This document shows positions 20,268 to 23,771 of a stretch of 23,771 bases of DNA, piece after piece. Position numbers and translations under genes: made by a program. The stretch comes from BRHc4a sp049323915. GTDB taxonomy: Bacteria > Bacillota > Desulfotomaculia > Desulfotomaculales > Desulfocucumaceae. Below the pieces are notes generated by a model. The model ran no database searches, was not told the DNA's origin, and was given only the letters and a program-made list of their open reading frames with translations. Location of the stretch: positions 1 to 23,771 of the forward strand of contig JBMOPC010000007.1 in the NCBI GenBank assembly GCA_049323915.1. The letters run 5' to 3'. Position 1 is the stretch's first letter. Each line of letters begins with the position of its first letter.

Positions 20268-22544
20268 TTACTGTCTGCTGTTAGCCGGAGGCACGATTCC
20301 GGTAGATGGCGGCGGCTGCCTTCTGTCCCCCGGAGTAGTGTTCACCGGCTGTTTGGGCTCCGCGCCTCCAAGCTGGGCTGGTGGAATCAGAATTCCCCCG
20401 GGCCCGTGTATGGTGCATTCCTGGGTGGGAACACGGTCACGGTAATCGCCCACAGTTTCCGGAACACTGTAAGGAAGCTTGACCAGGTTGCGGATAACCT
20501 TGTCGGGACAGTATTTATTCGGCAGCTGCCCGGTGGTGGCGCAAATCTCAGCCATCACGTGCAGATTGTCCACGGCAGTGGGAACAGTGCCCTCCACAAA
20601 ATAGTCGGTGACCTGGTGCTCGGGCGGGGTGTTCGGCCCCGGCAGCAGACCTGATTTGCTGTCCACGGTGGCGCTCACTATTCCCGGTGGCCGCTGGAAG
20701 TCCCTGGCCGGAATGCTCCTGTGGGCCTCGCTCATAATCTTCCGCCATATTTTGGCCGGCAGTCCACCGCCAAAGGCCTCAGGCATCGGTGTGGGGTTGT
20801 CGAATCCTATCCACACTATGCCTACAAGGTCAGGGGTGAATCCCACAAACCAGATGTCCTTGCCGTCATCGGTGGTTCCCGTTTTGCCTGCGGCAGGCCT
20901 CCCGAAATGGGCGTTGGTCCCGGTCCCTTCCTGGGTGACCGATTTCATCATGTCAGCCACCAAAAATGCGGTGGTAGGCTTCATTGCCTGCTTCGGCTTG
21001 GGCTTGTGCTCCTCCAGCACTGTGCCGTCCGCGCTTTCAACCTTTAATATTACCACCGGCGGGTTGTAAATTCCATTGTTTGCAAATGCTCCGTAAGCTC
21101 CGGCCATCTGCAGCGGGGTCACTTCTTCGGTTCCCAGTGCCAGACTTGCGCCGGCTGACCGTCCGTCTATTTCAAAACCAAGTCTGGATGCAAATTCCAT
21201 GGCCATGGGTATGGTTACGTGGTCCACCAGCAGCTTGACAGCCACCACGTTCACCGAATTGACCAGAGCCCTGCGCAGGGTAATAAGCCCACTGTGCTGC
21301 TTGTCAAAGTTTGGAGGCTCGTAATTCCCGAACTTTGTGGGAACATCGTCCAAAACGGTGGCCGGCCCCAGGCCCGCAAACTCAACAGCCGGACCGTAGT
21401 CTATTATGGGCTTGAAAGTTGATCCCGGCTGCCGCCCCGGCTCCCTGGTGGCCCTGTTCCAGCCGAGCCTGCTGGTATGCTCCCTGCCTCCCACTATAGC
21501 CCTTACGTGGCCGTTGGAAGGATCCATCACAACTGCGGCTCCCTGGGGTTTTTGATTTTTTCTGGGGGCCGGGTAATTTTTATCGTCGGACATAACGTTT
21601 TCAGCCACGGTCTGGATATTGGGGTCCATGGTGGTATATACCCTCATTCCCGCGTTATATACCTGCTCCTCCCCGTATTTATTTATAAGCAGCTCGGTTA
21701 CATAATCCACGAAATAGGGGTAGGGATACCTTGACGGGGATTTGGTGATCTTTATGGGCTCTTTCTCGGCCTCGTTGGCCATGGACTGGCTGATAAAGCC
21801 GTATTGGACCATTAAGTCCAGTATCAGTTCCTGTCTCAATTTGCCCTGGTGAGGCTGTCCTTCGGGGGTATCCTTGGGAGCAAGGGGATCGTAATAATTG
21901 GGGCTTTTGGGCAGGCCGGCAAGCAGTGTTGCCTCGGCCAGGGAAAGGTTCTTGGCATCCTTCTTGAAATAGGTCTGGGCCGCCGCCTGAATGCCGTATG
22001 CACCCTGTCCGAAATAGATTTTATTCAGATACATTTCAAGTATCTCTTTTTTTGAATAGTAATGCTCCACCTGGACTGCCAGTATTATTTCCTGTATTTT
22101 TCTTTTGAATGTTTTTTCCGGGGTTAGAAAGGACAGTTTTACCAGTTGCTGGGTTATTGTGCTGGCTCCCTGGTGTTTTCCGCCCCCGGTTATATCTCTG
22201 AATATGGCCCTGGCAATTCCGATAAAGTCGATGCCGCGGTGCTGGTAAAAACGATGGTCTTCGGCAGCCAGAAAGGCCTGCTGGACAAATTCGGGCACAT
22301 CGTTCACCGATACCGGCACGCGGTTTTCAACGCCAACTTTGGCCATGAGCTTTTTATCCTTATCATATATAAGGGTTGAATTGGATGATAACAGCGCCTC
22401 GCTGTTCCAGGTGGGTATATCCTTGATACTGACGGCCAGCAGGCCAATGGCCGATACCCCCAGTATAGTGACGCAGAGAAACCCTACGAGAAGAAAGAGT
22501 CTTCCCGGTCTCAGCCTTTTCTTTCGCCCGGAATTCCTGGCCAA
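20268..22544 (-). CDS. Class A penicillin-binding protein (bifunctional transglycosylase/transpeptidase)
   Basis: A protein of about 758 residues that polymerises and cross-links peptidoglycan. It has a basic N-terminus and one membrane anchor (about 16-38). The GT51 domain has Glu95 (AAEDHRFYQHRG), QGASTITQQLVK (125-136) and KIQEIILAVQVE. The transpeptidase domain has Ser375-x-x-Lys378 (GSTFK), Ser430-Val-Asn432 and KTG (554-556). The C-terminal ~50 residues are Pro/Gly/Gln-rich and probably disordered. A TTG at 22544 is chosen as start because GGGGGAGG lies 8 bases upstream; an ATG at 22580 lies only 3 bases after a TATAAT promoter box and would need leaderless translation. It is monocistronic. 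Vegetative or sporulation use cannot be told from this sequence. Confidence 0.92.
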   Translation of the reverse strand: MARNSGRKKRLRPGRLFLLVGFLCVTILGVSAIGLLAVSIKDIPTWNSEALLSSNSTLIYDKDKKLMAKVGVENRVPVSVNDVPEFVQQAFLAAEDHRFYQHRGIDFIGIARAIFRDITGGGKHQGASTITQQLVKLSFLTPEKTFKRKIQEIILAVQVEHYYSKKEILEMYLNKIYFGQGAYGIQAAAQTYFKKDAKNLSLAEATLLAGLPKSPNYYDPLAPKDTPEGQPHQGKLRQELILDLMVQYGFISQSMANEAEKEPIKITKSPSRYPYPYFVDYVTELLINKYGEEQVYNAGMRVYTTMDPNIQTVAENVMSDDKNYPAPRKNQKPQGAAVVMDPSNGHVRAIVGGREHTSRLGWNRATREPGRQPGSTFKPIIDYGPAVEFAGLGPATVLDDVPTKFGNYEPPNFDKQHSGLITLRRALVNSVNVVAVKLLVDHVTIPMAMEFASRLGFEIDGRSAGASLALGTEEVTPLQMAGAYGAFANNGIYNPPVVILKVESADGTVLEEHKPKPKQAMKPTTAFLVADMMKSVTQEGTGTNAHFGRPAAGKTGTTDDGKDIWFVGFTPDLVGIVWIGFDNPTPMPEAFGGGLPAKIWRKIMSEAHRSIPARDFQRPPGIVSATVDSKSGLLPGPNTPPEHQVTDYFVEGTVPTAVDNLHVMAEICATTGQLPNKYCPDKVIRNLVKLPYSVPETVGDYRDRVPTQECTIHGPGGILIPPAQLGGAEPKQPVNTTPGDRRQPPPSTGIVPPANSRQ

Positions 22545-22583
22545 GATATTGCCCTCCCCCAGGTTTGATTTTGATTCCATGAC

Positions 22584-22592
22584 ATTATACCA
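22584..22592 (-). promoter_or_regulatory. Extended -10 promoter of the penicillin-binding protein gene
   Basis: The minus strand reads TGGTATAAT here, an extended -10 element (TGn plus a perfect TATAAT) with no good -35. A transcript starting about 7 bases later would begin close to the ATG at 22580 and still include the GGGGGAGG site used for the TTG at 22544. Confidence 0.6.
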
Positions 22593-22773
22593 CAACTGCA
22601 AAATTTATTAATATACTTTTGACTAATCAGGAATATTAATTACCATTATATAGAATAAATGGTATTTATATAATTTATCCGTAGTAGCCAATTGTTAAAC
22701 TTACCGTCGCATGGCGGCATATAATGAAATGCTCGTTGCCTTACGGTTACAGTTGCAACTGAGGGTGATTAAC

Positions 22774-23427
22774 TTGTTTAAAAGGAAAAAAACATTAAAA
22801 AGGTATATTATTCTCATTTTTCTATTAGCCTTTGTTTTATTGCTGACAGTATTCAACCGGCAAATATCGGCAACCGTTTACGAAATGGCCGAGGTAAGAT
22901 CGGTTCAAATGGCCACCGAGGCAATAAACAACGCAGTCCGGGCAAAAATTGCCGAAGAAAATATGCGCTACCGGGATCTTGTTGAAATTCACAAGGACAG
23001 CGGTGGAAAAATAGTTATGATACAGGCCAACACCGCCATGATCAACAGGATTTCCTCGGAAACCACCCTGGCGGCCCAGGCCGCCCTGCTGCGCCTGCGC
23101 GAAGAGGCCTTTTATATACCCCTCGGGCAGGTTACGGGGGTGCATATTCTTTCCAACCTGGGTCCCGGTATGAGGGTAGAGGTGGTCCCCATGGGCACCG
23201 TGAGGGTAAATGTTGATGACAGGTTCGAACAGGCTGGTATCAATCAGACCAGACATTCAATCTACCTGAATTATGACACGGATGTCCGCATAGTGGTCCC
23301 GCTTAAAAGCGGGAGGAGCAGTGTCGCCACCCGGGTTCCCATTGCCGAAAGCATTATAATAGGAGAGGTCCCCTCTACATTTGTATCCTTGCCGGAAGGA
23401 TTTATAGGAATAGGTATAAACAGGTGA
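22774..23427 (+). CDS. yunB: Sporulation protein YunB
   Basis: A protein of about 217 residues with a basic N-terminus, one membrane helix (about 10-28) and an extracytoplasmic domain. The segments RSVQMATEAINNAVR, LVEIHKDSGGKIVMIQANTAMIN, the PLGQVTGVHILSNLGPGM region and the C-terminal IIIGEVPSTFVSL match YunB, a mother-cell sporulation protein; in B. subtilis it belongs to the sigma-E regulon and its loss impairs sporulation. A TTG at 22774 is chosen from GAGG 9 bases upstream; an in-frame ATG at 22711 would add 21 residues without a ribosome-binding site. The gap to the divergent penicillin-binding protein gene is AT-rich and contains CATATAAT (22718-22725), similar to a sigma-E -10 box, but no clear -35. 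Confidence 0.88.
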   Translation: MFKRKKTLKRYIILIFLLAFVLLLTVFNRQISATVYEMAEVRSVQMATEAINNAVRAKIAEENMRYRDLVEIHKDSGGKIVMIQANTAMINRISSETTLAAQAALLRLREEAFYIPLGQVTGVHILSNLGPGMRVEVVPMGTVRVNVDDRFEQAGINQTRHSIYLNYDTDVRIVVPLKSGRSSVATRVPIAESIIIGEVPSTFVSLPEGFIGIGINR

Positions 23428-23498
23428 ATTCCATGATAGAATAAATATCGGTATTTGGGACTGGCAAAAAGAAAACTTGGCATGCCACAAATTACCGG

Positions 23499-23527
23499 TT
23501 GATATTCTGGCTGTCAGGTGGTATAGT
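23499..23527 (+). promoter_or_regulatory. Upstream promoter (P1) of a probable rRNA operon
   Basis: TTGATA (23499-23504), exactly 17 bases, TATAGT (23522-23527), with TGG directly before the -10 box (extended -10). No coding frame follows within the window. Confidence 0.7.
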
Positions 23528-23590
23528 TAACTTTGCGCCGGTGAGGCGAATGTAAAAAAAGTAAAAATTACACCATGAATAAAATTCAGA

Positions 23591-23619
23591 TTGACAACGA
23601 TGAGTGATTGTGATAGGCT
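23591..23619 (+). promoter_or_regulatory. Downstream promoter (P2) of a probable rRNA operon
   Basis: A perfect TTGACA (23591-23596), 17-bp spacer and TAGGCT (23614-23619) preceded by TGA. It lies 92 bases after P1; tandem promoters at this spacing are typical of Firmicute rRNA operons. Confidence 0.65.
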
Positions 23620-23771
23620 TAAGGAGTGTCGCAAATCATACAGTAGCGGTCCTTGAAAACTAAACAGTGTAGATGGATTAAAACACAAGCCTCGTCATTT
23701 CCGGGCAGCGGGAGCTGACCGGGAATAGAGAGTAAGTCAGTAAACGGAATGAGAGCTGGAAAGCTTTTCAT
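23620..23771 (+). other. Probable rRNA operon leader with boxA-like antitermination sequence
   Basis: After P2 the sequence contains CCTTGAAAACTAAACAGTG (23651-23669), closely resembling the boxA-containing TTGAAAACT.AACA string found in Firmicute rRNA leaders and spacers. The following 100 bases have several short palindromes and no open frame, ending GGAAAGCTTTTCAT. A 16S gene would be expected to begin within tens of bases beyond the window. None of the 16S sequence itself is present, so the call depends on leader resemblance. Confidence 0.65.

Noticed and set aside
22545..22601. Longer N-terminus for the penicillin-binding protein starting at 22601 or 22580
   Set aside because: The 22601 start lies upstream of the -10 box and the 22580 ATG would be almost leaderless, whereas TTG 22544 has an ideal GGGGGAGG site.

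Overview
The window looks like a chromosomal segment of an anaerobic, endospore-forming Firmicute of moderate GC. The pattern of genes is closest to the Peptococcaceae/Desulfotomaculum-Pelotomaculum group, but this is inference from gene content and not a species assignment. Supporting signs are the cotJ spore-coat operon, the sporulation gene yunB, a HgdC/BcrA-type oxygen-sensitive activator ATPase, a ComA-like phosphosulfolactate synthase, beta-oxidation genes without respiratory genes nearby, strong GGAGG ribosome-binding sites and many TTG/GTG starts.

Layout. 1-120: left end of an IS3-like insertion sequence that has cut a gene, leaving its 3' part at 121-425. 601-3348 (minus strand): cotJA-cotJB-cotJC, followed by a second, 5'-truncated cotJC copy. 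A plus-strand Phd/YefM-PIN toxin-antitoxin module sits between the two cotJC copies. 3512-6058: large alpha-glucan phosphorylase. 6279-7061: orphan activator ATPase. 7343-8143: ComA-like protein with its own terminator. 8401-8871: DUF441 membrane protein, converging on lspA-rluD (minus, 8901-10267).

10526-13946: apparent operon of a small membrane protein, a sodium:solute symporter and an acyl-CoA synthetase, followed by a GAF/PucR-type regulator (14066-15805). This reads as import of an organic acid, its CoA activation and its local control. 16220-20068: thiolase, 3-hydroxyacyl-CoA dehydrogenase, a free-standing AMP-binding C-terminal domain and acyl-CoA dehydrogenase. These are three of the four classical beta-oxidation/butyrate enzymes; the enoyl-CoA hydratase is absent. 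A broken acyl-CoA synthetase tail lies just upstream at 15884-16075.

20268-22544 (minus): class A penicillin-binding protein. 22774-23427: yunB. The last 340 bases hold two tandem sigma-A type promoters and a boxA-like sequence typical of a ribosomal RNA leader, so a 16S gene probably begins just past the right edge.

The most notable points are: the cotJC duplication bracketing a TA module, with active-site glutamates replaced in the truncated copy; a palindrome that buries the antitoxin ribosome-binding site; 7-bp-periodic intergenic repeats at several loci, two of them with a shared hairpin cassette; and two isolated adenylate-forming C-terminal domains. I found no CRISPR array, tRNA or clear prophage.
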